Positions 11,521-24,424 are shown, numbered from the stretch's first letter. The stretch: DNA of 64,000 nt from Vermamoeba vermiformis (GCA_045837725.1 JBEWZL010000056.1:124001-188000), one strand, 5' to 3'. Made by a program: numbers and translations. The notes: generated by a model from the sequence alone, not told the origin.

Positions 11521-13253
11521 ATGAATATTTTAGAGCTACCAAGCGATATAATTAAAGAGATCTGGACGTTTATTTGCAAAGTGGAAGATATAATTCGGTA
11601 ATTAACGCTCCAAAAATAAATAGAATGATTAAATAATATCCATATTAACATAGTCTCAATATTAATAACTCCAGGTATTTTTTGAGGTGATGTAATATTT
11701 TTTAACCTGCTCTTTTTTTCACGCAGCTTTGGATCGACGTGCAAACGAATACAATCATTATCATTTGAAGTTGAAAGAAGTATATATCTTAGCCAACACC
11801 ATCCTATCGAGATTTGGAAGAGTATTCTCACGCGAGATCTGCGACATCTGCGAAAATTGTTAATTTTCCACTCAGTCACTGGACTTACTAAATATGAACA
11901 CGACAACGTCTCTAATTTATTTGACCATTTTACAGTCCTTTCAACGCTGCAGAATCTGAAAGATTTGGAAGTGATATTTGTGGCCAAAAAAAATTCGCCG
12001 TGGGAACGACAATTTACGGATCTGACCCAAATTATCAAAAAAATGACGCACATTGAGCGCTTGTACGCTTGGTTTCCTTTATCTGACGAAATTGGCGAGA
12101 TCTTCAAAAACCACGTGAAACTGACAAATTTGACTGTTGGGCTCGACAATTCAAGTAAGCAATCTCCCAACCGTTTTGAATAATTCGTTTTCAATACCTT
12201 GCAAATTAATCCTGAGTAACAATATATTAATATTTGTGTTCGGCAAATTCATACCAATGAAATTATATTAATTAATTTGATTAATCGGCGCGCTGATCTG
12301 CAGCTTTTTTTGGTTTATTTTTGATTAATATTATACTATAGACACTGGCTACGATAAACTTACGCAACTGAAAGCCTTAGACCTGCCATCGGATGCGGAC
12401 GACGATGTCTTCAAACAAGTGCTGCAATTAACCAACTTGACAGCTCTAAAAATATACCATGGCAGCATATCACGCGAGATGCTGAGGCAGATATCCAAAT
12501 TGACTAATTTGGAAAAAGTTACGATCCAACGTCGGAAGTACTTCGCGTTTTTGCCTAAATTAAGCAACTTGTCGATTGATTTGGAATGTGATGTGACAGA
12601 TCACGAATACGACTTATTAAATACGCTCACATTATTGACAACTTTAAAATTTCATCGTCGGGAAGTAAATTTGCATCAACTATCCAACCTGACCAATCTG
12701 CAAAGACTTACTATTCACGGACACATGGAAAATTCAGTGGACTTTTCAGCGTTCAAAAAATTGACACGTCTGTCGCTCAAGCAAAGGATTAAGCACATCC
12801 AACTTCCGCAAGGACTAAAGACACTCAACATGTATGTATCAGACGTCAAGACTACGATGGCAGTCGTATGCAATGTGGAGAGTATTGAAGAGCTGTCATT
12901 CTTTTGGCCAGGTGTAGCAGATCCAGATCCGTCCGTTGCGCAGCTCAGCCGATTGACCAATCTTCGTCGGTTGACTTTTAGAAATGGATATCCCAAAGGT
13001 ACATTGTATTAGATCGTTAATCGCATTTGATCTAGATCAAGATCTGAGAATTATTTTATTAGGAGTATTCTACAGCCTAACTGGGCTTTCTGCACTACGA
13101 GTGATGCAAATAGCTGAAATAGCAGACAAGGACGTCGCTGAAATCCAACAACTAACGCAGCTTTGTGAACTTACTGCGGGTTACTTCTGCTCTCCGCTCA
13201 GCTTGAAGGTCCTTCGTCAAAAATTACCTTTCGTTACTGTTTATCAATCTTAA
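11521..13253 (+). CDS. F-box protein with leucine-rich repeats
   Basis: Four exons (11521-11597, 11727-12154, 12342-12998, 13063-13253) give 450 aa. The N-terminus MNILELPSDIIKEIWTFICK followed by an FGSTCKR segment is an F-box, the part that binds Skp1 in SCF ubiquitin ligases. The rest is a run of degenerate leucine-rich repeats with recurring LTNLxxLxI/LxF units (for example LTNLTALKIYHG, LTNLQRLTIHG, LTNLRRLTFRNG). LRRs in this class of protein usually recruit the substrate. The next gene downstream, 244 bp away on the same strand, is also F-box-like, though with a different C-terminal domain. The target is unknown. The family call is good; there is no clear orthologue. Confidence 0.8.
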
Positions 13254-13496
13254 TGCGTTGATTTATTACGTATTGCCATCCTTAATTGAACAAAGCACGC
13301 ATCGCGGAGTTAATAAAGATCAGTTTCAGTGATTTGGCCATTGTATTTAGCTCCATTGCTATTACTTGGTAGAATTTTTCGAAGCTCAAAAACGTGGATC
13401 AAGCGTTTAAAAATTACGCGTGTCAAGGTTTAAAAATAACAATTGAATTAATTTTATTATTTTAATCAAGTACTTGCAACAGTATATCAAGTCAAA

Positions 13497-14521
13497 ATGG
13501 TAAGAGTAATCCCTATTAGAGTTTCATTGGTCGGGCAATTGGGTGATCTAATTATTTTGGTTAGGAGGAGCCCAAAAAAAGAAAATTAGAGGAGGAAAAT
13601 TATTGCTCTGTAAAGCGACAAAGGCAGGATATTCCCGGTATGCATTTCATTCTTTAAAATTAAAAAATAATTAATTTACTAGAATTAACGAAAAACCAAA
13701 TTTAGAGCTTCCTAGCGAGCTGTTAGTATTGATTATGAAGTCTCTATTAAATTCAGCCCGTTTCAATGCGAAAGCACGTTTGAAAAATGTCCGAACGATA
13801 TCGCGTTTGGGCACTGCTTGCAAGCACTACAGATCCGTAGAGAAGCAGTTCTGGGAACTAAATACACCAATCTCGCGTATTAGGAACTGGTCTCATGTGT
13901 CTCATATGCCTAAGAAGTATAGGGTAAGCAATACAAACGACGGGCGGTGGCGTAAAACCATTGACTCGCGAGTGACACGCACCATTTTCTCGTCCTTAAA
14001 TGAATAGAAAAGCTCAAAAGCATTATTATTAATTCTATAAATTAGTTTACGAATTATATTATTTTCATCCGAAGCCTTGGTTTATTAGGACTAACGAAAA
14101 TATTTTTCCGGAACAGGCCGATCCGAAGCAGATCTACTTGTACGAACACTTCAGCTGCATGCGGTGCGGCAAGAAAGCTATTACGGAAGAGTGCTGTCGA
14201 TGTCAGCGAGAAGTTTGTTACGAGTGCGAAGTGTCCGAACACAACTGCTCGCCCTCAAGTTCAACGACCTTTATCTGCCCTGACTGCCCATCAAAATACT
14301 GTTATTATTGTAATAAGGCTTTGTGCCGCCAATGCGACATTAAGTCATGCTTCATGTGTCCTAGGGCTGATCTGGGTTGCGTAGAATGTGTCGCGAAACA
14401 CGAGGACGAGGCGCATCCGGAAATCGATTACCAAACGGAGAAACAACTAAATGAAAATGGCTTGGCTAGAGCGCAAAGGGACTATTATGTAGAAAATTTG
14501 CGAAAATATTACTCTTTCTAA
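13497..14521 (+). CDS. F-box-like protein with C-terminal Cys-rich zinc-binding region
   Basis: Four exons (13497-13499, 13565-13637, 13706-13923, 14117-14521) give 232 aa; the first coding exon is just the ATG, followed directly by a GTAAGA donor. After a basic start (EEPKKRKLEEE) comes an F-box-like stretch, ELPSELLVLIMKSLL then ISRLGTACKHYRSV. Residues about 105-205 hold many Cys pairs: CMRCGKK, CCRCQREVCYEC, CPDCPSKYCYYC, CRQCDIKSCFMC and CVEC. The regular CxxC spacing implies several zinc sites, possibly RING- or B-box-like, but I cannot assign a named fold. The arrangement suggests a ubiquitin-ligase adaptor. The ATG-only first exon is the least certain part of the model. Confidence 0.65.
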
Positions 14522-14879
14522 GGCTGTCTTTGTATCACCGCGTACTCGTTGTTGTAATTTTGCCGCTACTTTGCAGCAATTAAATTATGGCCATAATTGC
14601 CTTCCGTTATTTATTTTTACTATTCAATTGGTAAACAATATGCTAGTGTACGAGGATGAGCCATTCGGAGGTGAGTGGCGACTTAATCAAGGCGTTCAAA
14701 TACTTACTGACATCGGAATTTATTCTAATCAAATTACATGCGTAACTACGAAATTGGCAGCAATAAATAAACGATTATTAGGCAATTTTTCCTGCTTAAA
14801 TTAACCCTAAAACAGAAATCTGATGACAAACTGAATCTTGTTATGCAGCCTAATCAATCACGAGGAATATTAAAAACAC
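14522..14879. other. Intergenic region
   Basis: No convincing gene is seen between the F-box/Cys-rich gene and the decayed Crinkler-type locus. The open frame here is AT-rich and low in structure. Confidence 0.5.
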
Positions 14880-17350
14880 CAAATAGCGTTCTGGGACCAA
14901 GGCAAGGCTACACAAGCTACTTTCACATATGACTTGAAACCTAAGCTAATTTGCACCTCAGTGAAACAATGCAAGAAAGAACAAAGCACTCTGTGAGTTT
15001 TACAAACATCCCACTGTCAAAGCTTACACCTACACCAAGTAACTCCACCTCTACATTGATTTTTCATTAACTTTTTTTTTGCAGGTGAGAGACTGGGAAA
15101 CACTCTAACAGATTGCACAATTACCCTTTTGACACTGTGGGGTCGAAACCATGCACGACGCCACTCAAGCAACTACATTGCTAGGTTACCTATTGTCTTT
15201 CAGCCTGGAATGACTCCCAGTTATATCAAGTTCATTATAGGTCTGCAAGTTCCTAGGTTTGAACACAACTCACTCACAGAAATGGAAAAAGCAAAATTTC
15301 ATTTCTTTTGTGACACTTTCCATGAACGTCCAATCCACATCATCAGTGACATTCTCAAGCCTCCTGAATCTGCAAGTGTTCTTATCTTTCAGTGGCCTGA
15401 CACCCACATGGAGAAACTATCTACTTTAATCAACACTTACAAGAACTCAGAACATTGCCTGATTCTTCTTGCAAAACCAATTGTGGGTTTGAGGTTGGCC
15501 AAAATACAAAGTTCTCTTGGTGTCAAACTTCAACCAATTAATTTACCAAGACTCCATGTCAAACCAGAGTAAGTCTTTGCTATCCAAGTAAGGTTTCATC
15601 TGATACTGATCTTTTTAGTCTTGGTTTGCATTATGATTATTTGTCACAATTCAAGCCAATTCAGTACAAACAATGTTATGGAATTCCTAAACTGCTGGAG
15701 AACAATGCTAAACAAAGCCAAAACCACATAGATAATGCACTGTTTAAAGAATTGGCTCTTTGGAGACTTGAGGAATACAAACCTTTCATCAGCTACTGGC
15801 TGACTTTGTTTTACTATGCCCACGCTTCAATTCAGATCTACTCTCATACACTGTTAGTCATGAATCCTTACACTACAGCTTTTGATGCTGCCCTTGCACT
15901 TGGATTTGAACTGGTGGAGGCTGGTGCTATTTGAAAGAGCTCTGATGGCAGTGGTTCACAAACTTCAGAGACCCTGCCTGCTGAAAAGGTAATGTTTTAG
16001 AAATTAACAAGTAATCTAATTACAACTTGTAGACTCCACTTACAATTACAATCTCCCCTGGAAACAAAGCCAGCCAGCACCTACCTCCCTTTAAACAGTT
16101 TCACCCCTATGCAGTAGTTTGCCTTGATCCTCTGAAAACTCTGTTTGCAGCTGAAAATCCACCTTTCGACTACTTTACACTGGTCCGTAAAGATAGCCTG
16201 AAATGGTATGAAGCAGAAAAAGCGGTAGCACGTGCCATGGCCAGTTACTCAGAAGAAGTTGGAGCAATGACGTTTGGAGACAGATTTTGCTTTCTCAACA
16301 AGTCATTTATCAAAAATCATGAATCGAAAATAGAATTGACTCCACAAGTGCTTCCAAAAGTTACTAGCAAGGGAAAAGCACTTGACATGAAAAGTCTTGA
16401 TGCATGGACACAATCAAACAGGCTCAGTCCTCCACAACCAAAAATGCTCAAATCAGAATGGCCTAAATTACTTGAAGAAGTGAAGTTAAACCAGACCATG
16501 TTGAATGTTGAGGCATCAAAAGCTCCCGATTACATCGTTTTGGTGGATGAAACACATTTGCTGTGCTTTCAAGTTAAAACTGGCATGCAAGATCCAACAA
16601 CAACAATTTGAAAAATGAAGTTGCGAAGAGTCCCCACCTAGATATGGATTCAAATGGAAAGGCAAGAAAGCCTCCCTTTAATAATAATCTTATTAATCAA
16701 ATTGAATTAGATCACCAAGCACAAAGCTAACATTTTTATTACATTTGTGTTTGTTGCCTTCAATCACAACATGTTGAAGCATCAGCTCAAGGAATGCATC
16801 TCAGAACCAAGTGATGACAATAGTGAAGAGGAACAGGCAATATTCTTCCACAAAGAATACATCCATATTCTACCTGGTTGGGAAGCACTTAAGTTGCCTG
16901 ACAAAGTTGAGATCATCATTCTTCGCCAACCTGGCCTTCAATCTCTCTTTGGAGCTGAGGGCTATGACACTCTTGCAACTGCAGCCGTGGATATGAAGGC
17001 TCTCCAAAATGAAGCGGCAATTCGTATGCATAAACACAACTACGATCACAGTCTTAACACGTTTATAACTTACTAGGTCAACAAATGTTAACTTTGCCAA
17101 GCAACACTAACCTTGACAAGACAAGCACCTTCGAGGAGCTCAAAGAAAAAGTCCAACAGTTCTTGTTGTAAGTCAACTTTATTAGTGAATAACTAAGCAC
17201 TAATATCTCTTTAGACAAGTAAGCAAGGTACCTAACGGCAAAGAGATCTTGAAGCAAGAGTTGAAAGCCATTCTGAAGGAGGAACCGCCAAACAACAATA
17301 AGAAAGAGAAGCAGAAAAAAAGCAAGACGAAAATTAAGACAAAAAACTAA
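14880..17350 (+). pseudogene. Decayed Crinkler-type (CRN) effector-like gene, a fossil
   Basis: Several stretches of coherent protein sequence on the plus strand add up to a long Crinkler-like protein: an early part around 15129-15570, a middle part around 15620-15930, a part around 16050-16610 and a C-terminal part around 16747-17350 ending in a Lys-rich tail. Segments such as DYIVLVDETHLLCFQVKTG look like the restriction-endonuclease-type fold common in CRN proteins. The reading is interrupted in several places, so the gene looks broken. Good preservation of the remaining coding pattern suggests recent decay. Base and codon use differ from the neighbours: fewer CG steps, many CA/TG steps. 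A second, whole Crinkler-like gene lies at 29337-30976. CRN proteins are known from oomycetes, chytrids, Rhizophagus and various protists; transfer is possible but not shown. Confidence 0.6.
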
Positions 17351-17512
17351 GGACAGAAACTTTCTGCTTAGTCTCTATTATGATAGTAAAGTGTAGTTTT
17401 CTGTAAATAAAATGTAGATTAATCCATTTGACTGCTTTACTTGAGGCAAAATAAAAATTTGTTAGATCTGTTTTATGCTTAAAGTTGGGTTTTATTTACA
17501 ATTTAGATCACA

Positions 17513-20500
17513 CTAAAACTTGTCGTTATCAGTGTACTCCCATGAATAAGCCTTAGAAGATCGCTTGTTAGTCTTGACGTGATATTCTGATGCTTTTAAC
17601 GGCAACGGATCTGTTTTCCAATAATCTTCGACAAAGCTATAAAACAACGGATCTATCTTCTTAGTCACGTCTTCTGTTGGTTCTACATGTGGATAGCCTC
17701 CTTTGGAGCCTAGTCCTTTATATCTTGGCACTCCATGAATTGTCTCGCTGCATGAAAATAACGTTAAAACGGATCGAACGGATCACCAAAAAAAATTTAC
17801 TCGAATTAATGCAATATGCCTACCTTATTCTTATAGCAGCTATAGTTACATCATCAGGGTGTGTCTTATTCTCTTTGTGACTAGAGAATAATAAGTTAAA
17901 TTAATAATTGTTTTTTTTTCGAGTTTGTTGTAAGCCCACGAATACTTAGTATTATAAGACTGAATATAATTAAATGCGTACCAACAATACGAATGAATCA
18001 TCAGCTCTCTGCACCAGTTTTCAAATGCTTTGTGTGCATCCATGTTCTTTTCGTGGAACGGCAATTCCAACGCGATCGGATCTTGTGGCTGATTGGGCTC
18101 ACTTCTTAATTCGGGGAACGACTCCTATTAATTAATATATATAAGTATATATTTAGTACTAGGCCTATTAATACTCTTATATGTTGTACCTTCAAGCCGT
18201 CAGAGCATGCAATTAGTATGTCGCCTGGACTCATTTCGACAAAGCCTGGTTCGGGAATCTGCAAGCGTAATAATTAGGTCCTTATTCATTTATGTTTAAT
18301 AATAGTTTATGCTTAATAAATCGATTAAAAAATAAAGCACATCCGGATTTGAAAACCGTTACACGGGACAGAAATTTCAATAGTGTTGATAGTCTCAATG
18401 ATATTAAGAGTTGTACATGCATATCTACTTACGTGTCGTTCGCCTAAGCCAACAAACGGCAAAAATCGTGAAGTACCATTATCGCCGCAGATGCGCGTCC
18501 AGATCTTCGTTGGATGTGGCTGACTTTGCGTTCCACTCTTCGAATTATGTGTGCTCTTATTATTAGTGTTACTATTAGGACTTAAATAGCTGCTAGAAGG
18601 CGGCTGTTCAGTTTCAGTTTGAGATCGCTCGCGGCCGCCAGGAGTTGGTGGCGGGGCACTTTTACGCCAATGAGTTTCAGTTGTATTGGTGCTTATAGTC
18701 TTGTCGGGCTTAGTACTCGGTGTAGGACTGCTATGAGGTGGCGAATCTACTGGAGGATTAACTTTAATGGCTGTAGAATTAGATCCGCGGTGCAGGAGAT
18801 CTGTCTTACTTTTTCGGTGCACTAAAAATTTCCTCTTATCTTCGGAGCTTAATGACATTCTTGAAGGTAGTTCTGCCGAGTTACTAGTCTTATTACTATT
18901 CAAATCAACCTTTGGCTGAGTTCGGTTGTGATCCGCCGAATTGGTCAAAACGGATCTGCCTTTCTCGCCTTCCTTTGTTGTATTGTTATTAGTGTAACTA
19001 TTGCTCATGCGTCTGCCATCGACTTTGTTATTTTCTTCGACGTTGTTGACGACAATGGTGGTACTAATCGGAGCTGCTTCTTTTTTCTCATCCGGATGTG
19101 ATTTCGTTACGCTTGATCTTCTTTCGCCAGGCAGCTTAGGCGCATCACTATTCGATCTATTTCGAGTCAATGCAGTCACTGTCTCGTTGTAATCGACTCG
19201 TGGTGACGAGGGTACTGATTGCGGCATGCCGCTGTGAGGCTCAGAGACTAAATATAGCTCTGAATCTCCCATACCGAGATACACGACACCCCATCGAGTA
19301 CCTAACAATACATATTAATTGTTGTACTTAACTAAGTGAATCGAGTCAATTATCGAAATTGCTCCAACAAATTGAAATTTTTTGTAACGAGATTTCCTTT
19401 TATGGAAAGTGAATTTCGTTTTGAAATAAATTTGATAAATTAATTAACGCGTTAATTTCTGCGAAACTAGCGTCCAAGGCGCTGATTTTGGGCTCGTTAC
19501 GTTACCTCCGCCTAACTCGGTCTCGAGCGGCAACACAGCAGCAATCATCTACGAATATTTAGCTATCAGTACTGGCACTATTACCCCTATACTGCACTAT
19601 TATTTAATACGTACTAAGGTTGTTGCGCCTCCTTGCTCGGCAATCGCTAATGCCTCACCATTAATTGGGTTCCTGTACGCGGTACAAAGATTAATTTAGG
19701 ATCGATGGATAATGTATATATGCTATTGCATAATACGATAATGTTTGGCCTACTAAGCCTTCCTTTTAGCTCGCGCGTACTGAGCAGATCTGCATCGATT
19801 TTTGGCGCGCTTATTATTTTGAATAGTGCATAGTTAACGTACCTAGCGTTAATAAGCGCATCATTGACCTCAAGGACTGCTTTTTTCAGCCTCTTTTTGA
19901 CCTCGTTGACGGACAGCGTTCTGTTACGTCGCTCGAGTGACTGTTGCATGTACATGACGAGCTCATTGGCTGCTAATCTCGCTGAAATCTCACTCCAGTA
20001 TTGCTATATATTAAATTTATAAGTACTACTATAAGTATAATTATTTGCTAAATTTCTTTTGAAGCGGCGTACGATCCAAAAATACTCGTAATTCTCTCAA
20101 TATAGAATACGGTCGTGCATGACTGTAAGAATAATATTGTAATGATACTTACGAGGCCACAGCCGTCAGCAATAGCAATTACTGCGATCTCAGGAGTGAC
20201 AACACAAACACGACCAAAATCTCGATTGAGACCTTGTCGTTTTGGATCTAATTCGCTGCCCTGTGCGTTCTTAAATATTTGGGTGTATGTTATGCCTATA
20301 TAAGGTCAATTAGTAATTAAGGTTAATTAATTGCAATATTGACAGATCTGATCTCGTCGTAAATTGCTTTCTTTTCGCTCGATTACCGCGCTGATATTGA
20401 AAATAATAATAATTTGATTGAATATAACGGATATTTTATAAATCATAAGGATTAAAATTGTAAAACGGTTATAAAAATCTACAACTATTGATGGTCATAG

Positions 20501-20829
20501 CTGTGCCCGATAAAAATAAGAAAAATCGAGATATGAACGCATATATAATTATTATATGTAAAAAATTGGGCTTGTCCGATTCACGATTTAAATAAATTCA
20601 ATTACAAAATCTTTTATTCAAATAATTTAAAAATTCAATACTTACAGCAACCAACGAGTTCGAAGGCCTTATTTACAGATGCTTTTGGTCCCTTGATCCT
20701 CGGTGAAATATCGGGCTCGTCTGATTTCTCATCTGAATGGTTGGACTGATTCGTCGTAGATCTTTCAATATGCTTCTTTGAGAGATTTCTGGCCAGCGCC
20801 TTCTTAATCTTTTGACCAAAACTCTCCAT
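17513..20829 (-). CDS. PP2C-family Ser/Thr phosphatase with a long disordered insert
   Basis: Ten exons on the minus strand (20829-20646, 20295-20153, 20003-19843, 19672-19615, 19548-19506, 19301-18433, 18258-18190, 18124-17982, 17880-17824, 17747-17513) give 653 aa with consistent phases. PP2C marks are VIAIADGCG near 105 (canonical DGHG), GMGDSELYLV near 205, GDILIACSDGL near 500 and HPDDVTIAAI near 565. The aspartates of these blocks bind the two metal ions that drive dephosphorylation. A region at about 225-475, rich in Ser, Thr, Asn and Pro, interrupts the catalytic domain between its metal-binding blocks. ADGCG has Cys where most family members have His. The start lies 112 bp from that of the UBA gene on the other strand, so a shared promoter is likely. 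The substrate is unknown. Confidence 0.78.
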
Positions 20830-20941
20830 ATTTTAATTATTATATACAAATTTATAACCGTCTCATTGCGTTGTGTTGAAAAATAGCGACGAAAATGCAA
20901 ATCCAGTTTATTTTAATTTGAGAACAGAGCACAACAATACG

Positions 20942-22125
20942 ATGCGTAGATTTAAATCAGGACTATACAAGATATCGCTAACATTGGCTAAGCAAATAAA
21001 AGACGACGCCACAGCGGACATCCAATTCGAAGGCGGTAAGATCCCGCTTAGGTCTTTATTTTAATTTAAATTATTTCCTTATTTATTTTTAATAATTATA
21101 ATTATTATTCAATTTTGCATATATAATCGTATTGCAAGCCAATTATGCGGGATACTAATACTTATTCTCATAGGAACCGTCGCTGGGCATGGTGACTCGA
21201 AGATTCTTGGGTCATTTAACATGGCAGGGTACGTAAAAATATTCAATATTAATTATTACTGTATTCAATGCACATATTGCTTTTAGCTGAATGGCTCGAT
21301 CTGATCTAATCTTATTTTTAGAACTTTCGTGAGTGGAGCTCCTTACAGCTTAGAAATCTCGCTCAACCTTAATAAAGGAGGATCTATTAAATTAGAAGGC
21401 TTTCATTCGAGTAGTGGCACTATGTTTGGTAAGAATTGACTGAATCTCAAATCTGAACTTGCTGACGTGTCCAAACACAAAAATTAGCATTTTTAACCAA
21501 TTTCACATCAATAGGAAGCTGTTCTGGGGACTATGGCGGTGGAAACTTCGAAATTGGGCCATTATCTGAATCAGAGCTGCTCAAAATTAAATCCGAACGC
21601 ATTCAAACTGATTTGGTTCAATTGCAAGCTATGGGCTTCTCCAAGTAAGTGCTTGTACCTCATTAATACAGTCAGCCTTTTTTAAGGGCTTTACAAATCC
21701 TTCGGAAATGTACTTGTCAGTAGTAATAGCGGTATTGATATTGTATCTTTATTAGAGAGCTGTGCGAGAAAGCATTGAACAAAACATCAACAGTGGACGA
21801 AGCACTTGATTGGCTGATGAACAACGCGCACCAAGACGAGTTTGAGTCTATTCCTGGCGGTACGTTACACCTGCCTCCATTAGTACTTTGAACAAGACGT
21901 TATTAATCAAAAATGTTACTATAGTCCATAGCGAGGCATCGGGTCCTAGTGCTGAACAAGTCCAACAATTAGTGGACATGGGATTTGACCGTGAAATTGC
22001 CATGAACGCTCTCGCGCTTTGTGTAAGTCGAATACGCAGTATAATGATGTCTATAATAGCTAATGTTATACGTTTAGAATAATAATTTCCAAGAAGCTAT
22101 TGATTGGATCGTACAAAATATGTAA
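20942..22125 (+). CDS. Protein with two UBA domains
   Basis: Seven exons (20942-21035, 21174-21228, 21322-21428, 21515-21644, 21756-21859, 21925-22022, 22078-22125) give 211 aa. The first 115 residues form an unrecognised, probably beta-rich domain with Gly-rich turns (GTVAGHGDSKILGSFNMAG). Two ubiquitin-associated domains follow: LVQLQAMGFSKELCEKAL near 122 and QVQQLVDMGFDREIAMNAL near 172. Both keep the MGF loop that contacts ubiquitin. The second UBA ends the protein (EAIDWIVQNM). The protein probably acts as a ubiquitin receptor or shuttle in the cytosol. The ATG at 20942 is the first in frame and lies head to head with the PP2C gene. Confidence 0.8.
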
Positions 22126-22159
22126 AAAATTAACGCGCAAGAAAAGCAAAGTTGTATAA

Positions 22160-22165
22160 AATAAA
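22160..22165 (+). terminator. Polyadenylation signal for the UBA gene
   Basis: AATAAA lies 35 nt after the stop at 22125. Only about 110 nt separate this stop from the convergent stop of the TPR gene at 22237. Confidence 0.5.
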
Positions 22166-22236
22166 CACTATCGATGTATCAATATTACGGTGCTATTGTT
22201 ATTATTTACATCTTATGTACAAAATATTTAACAGAT

Positions 22237-23188
22237 CTATTTGTTTAGTGGGCGCAGTGTTTTGTTGTCCATTACCACGCCTCTAATGACGTCAACTCCT
22301 TTCGTCTTTTCCAGCAATTTCTTCTTTTGCATCACTTTAATAGCCTCATCTAACTCGTTCTTAATCTCTCTGTGAAGAAAATAAGCAAATTGCAAGTTTG
22401 TAAAGTTGTCGGGTGCCCAATTGCACGCGATGGATCTGACTTACTCGTTGTCTGGACTAAGTTTCAATGCTTTGCTAAAAGAGTCAACGGCAAGCTCTAA
22501 CATAAAAATGTTAATAACACGCACGCTTTTATATACAAGCCCAGTGTCAATTTCGAAAAGTTAGTGACTTACCGATCTCGCCGAAGTTAAGTTGTGCATG
22601 GGCTAGAGTGGTCCAACCGTCAATATACGATGGATTAAGCTCAGTTGATTTAGTGGCCCATTGAATGGCTTGGAAATTCTTGTCTTGAAGCATTAGGACT
22701 AAGGGTTGGTTAGATCGAGGATTTTCGACAGATCATCAATGAGTATTGTTTTCAATTACTTATTATTGATGACGGATATTAGTATTATTGGTTATAATAT
22801 TACCTTGCGCTTTTAGTTCGTGCAACACGTAATTATCAGGTGTCAATTCTGAATGCGGCAAATATTATGATCTCTTCGTGCTTAATATTTTAAATAATAT
22901 TTAAAACTGTACCTAATGCCGCATTCCACTTTTCTATGGCTTCGTCATATTTTTCTGAATTTTTAAATTAATTACTGCTCAATTACTTCGTCTATAGAGG
23001 AATTTATTACCTTGTTCTGCGAGTGAATTTCCTAGATTTTTTAAAGCTTCTGATTGCGCTAATTTGTCTTCCTCGATCTCCTGCTTCGATTTTTTCTGAT
23101 CAGGTTCTTCATCCTCAAAACCCATAACGGCTATTTTCCTCTTTTTAATTGGTTCATTCTTCTTTTGAATTGAGAACGATAGACTCAT
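22237..23188 (-). CDS. TTC33-like tetratricopeptide repeat protein
   Basis: Six exons on the minus strand (23188-23011, 22954-22913, 22848-22804, 22698-22573, 22496-22445, 22369-22237) give 191 aa. A basic leader (KKNEPIKKRKIA) and an acidic stretch precede three TPR-like helical hairpins: SEALKNLGNSLAE with YDEAIEKWNAALELTPDN, FQAIQWATKSTELNPSYIDG with WTTLAHAQLNFGEI, and LAVDSFSKALKLSPDN. The order, spacing and flanks match human TTC33, a small TPR protein of unknown function. The C-terminus is Lys-rich. Its start codon is 77 bp from that of the histidine phosphatase gene on the plus strand. The family assignment is from sequence memory and needs a profile search to be certain. Confidence 0.72.
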
Positions 23189-23265
23189 GGTTTTTATTTG
23201 AAAATAAGCAGCACAAAAATAGCAACGTCAGAAACAGTCTTTTATTTCACGCAAACTCGAGTCCA

Positions 23266-24389
23266 ATGGGCAACACAACAGCCCAAACTATACAATTACC
23301 AAAGACAATCTATATTGGTCGTCATGGTGAACGAGCAGACGAAGCAGGCGAAAAGCACGATGGACATCCGCACGATCCGCCCTTAACCTCGGCTGGTTTA
23401 GAGCAGGCGCATAAAACCGGTAAATAATATTGTAATTTAATTATTTAATTATTTATTACCGCTTTTGAATCGCAACCGACAACGTGATTCAATCTTACAA
23501 TTTTCTGACCATCCTTTTTAAAACACATCTGCTTAGAGTAATAACGTTTACCATAAATATTTGGTTATTCTTGTAATTTAAATATATTTTAACGATAATT
23601 TAGGAGTATTCTTCAAAGACATAAAAATTGATCACGTGTTCGCGTCACCCTTTGCGCGCACAATGCAAACAGCACAGCAAATCTGCAAGCAATTAAATAT
23701 GAAAATGAAAGTTGAGGCGGCACTCTCAGAAGAATTTTTGATGGATTTGGATAATAGTCCTATACAGCCCTTCGAAAAACTTATCGAAAAGTATGAGCTC
23801 GCAGATCCGAATTATCTCACTACGTTCGACAAAGGTAAGATTTTAATACTATCCTATTAATAACTGATATATACAACGTTAATTATGAGCGATTTGTACG
23901 TATTAGAATATCTATAGACGTCAAGATTTATTTTTAAAGAAACTTAACGATTCTCTCACAACTTGATACTGATAATCAATTGTATGATATTTATTTACCT
24001 TATTAATTATGCGCATTGAATTAGATGGAATTATCCGATGGGGCATGCGAGTAGTCATCAGTAACGCACTTCAACAGATGCTGGAGCAGTGTTCTGGCAG
24101 CGAAACAATTATGCTAGTAACGCATCGTGTCTTATACGCATATCTATTCGATTATTTTGTGGTTGAAGGACGAGACGTCCTAAAGACAAGAGTACCTTAT
24201 TGTTCAATTACAAAATTGACTCTGGATTCGGAAAAAGCCAAACAGCCATTCGTTCCTGTTAAATCAACTACTAAAGATAAGAAAGTGGCCGTATTTTGCA
24301 AGAGATACGAACTAACTGAAATTTGTAATGCTAGTCATCTCGATCCAAACGACGAGCATAACAAAAATCATACTGTAATGAAGCTGTAA
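23266..24389 (+). CDS. Histidine phosphatase superfamily protein (phosphoglycerate-mutase-like), copy 1
   Basis: Three exons (23266-23419, 23604-23834, 24025-24389) give 249 aa. TIYIGRHGER near residue 18 is the RHG catalytic motif whose His becomes phosphorylated. HVFASPFARTMQTAQQIC supplies the second phosphate-pocket Arg, and MLVTHRVLYAY the second catalytic His, with Arg in place of the usual Gly after it. The overall layout resembles UBASH3- and TFIIIC-tau55-like members rather than glycolytic mutases. The MGN start could allow N-myristoylation, which is inference. The substrate is unknown. A second, different member of the superfamily lies at 41370. Confidence 0.82.
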
Positions 24390-24424
24390 ATAAAAAAAAT
24401 CCTACTTTAATATAATTTGCGATA

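Noticed and set aside
14571-14804. Plus-strand frame after the F-box/Cys-rich gene
   Set aside because: Composition follows the AT-rich background, there is no domain, and it starts within the 3' flank of the previous gene.
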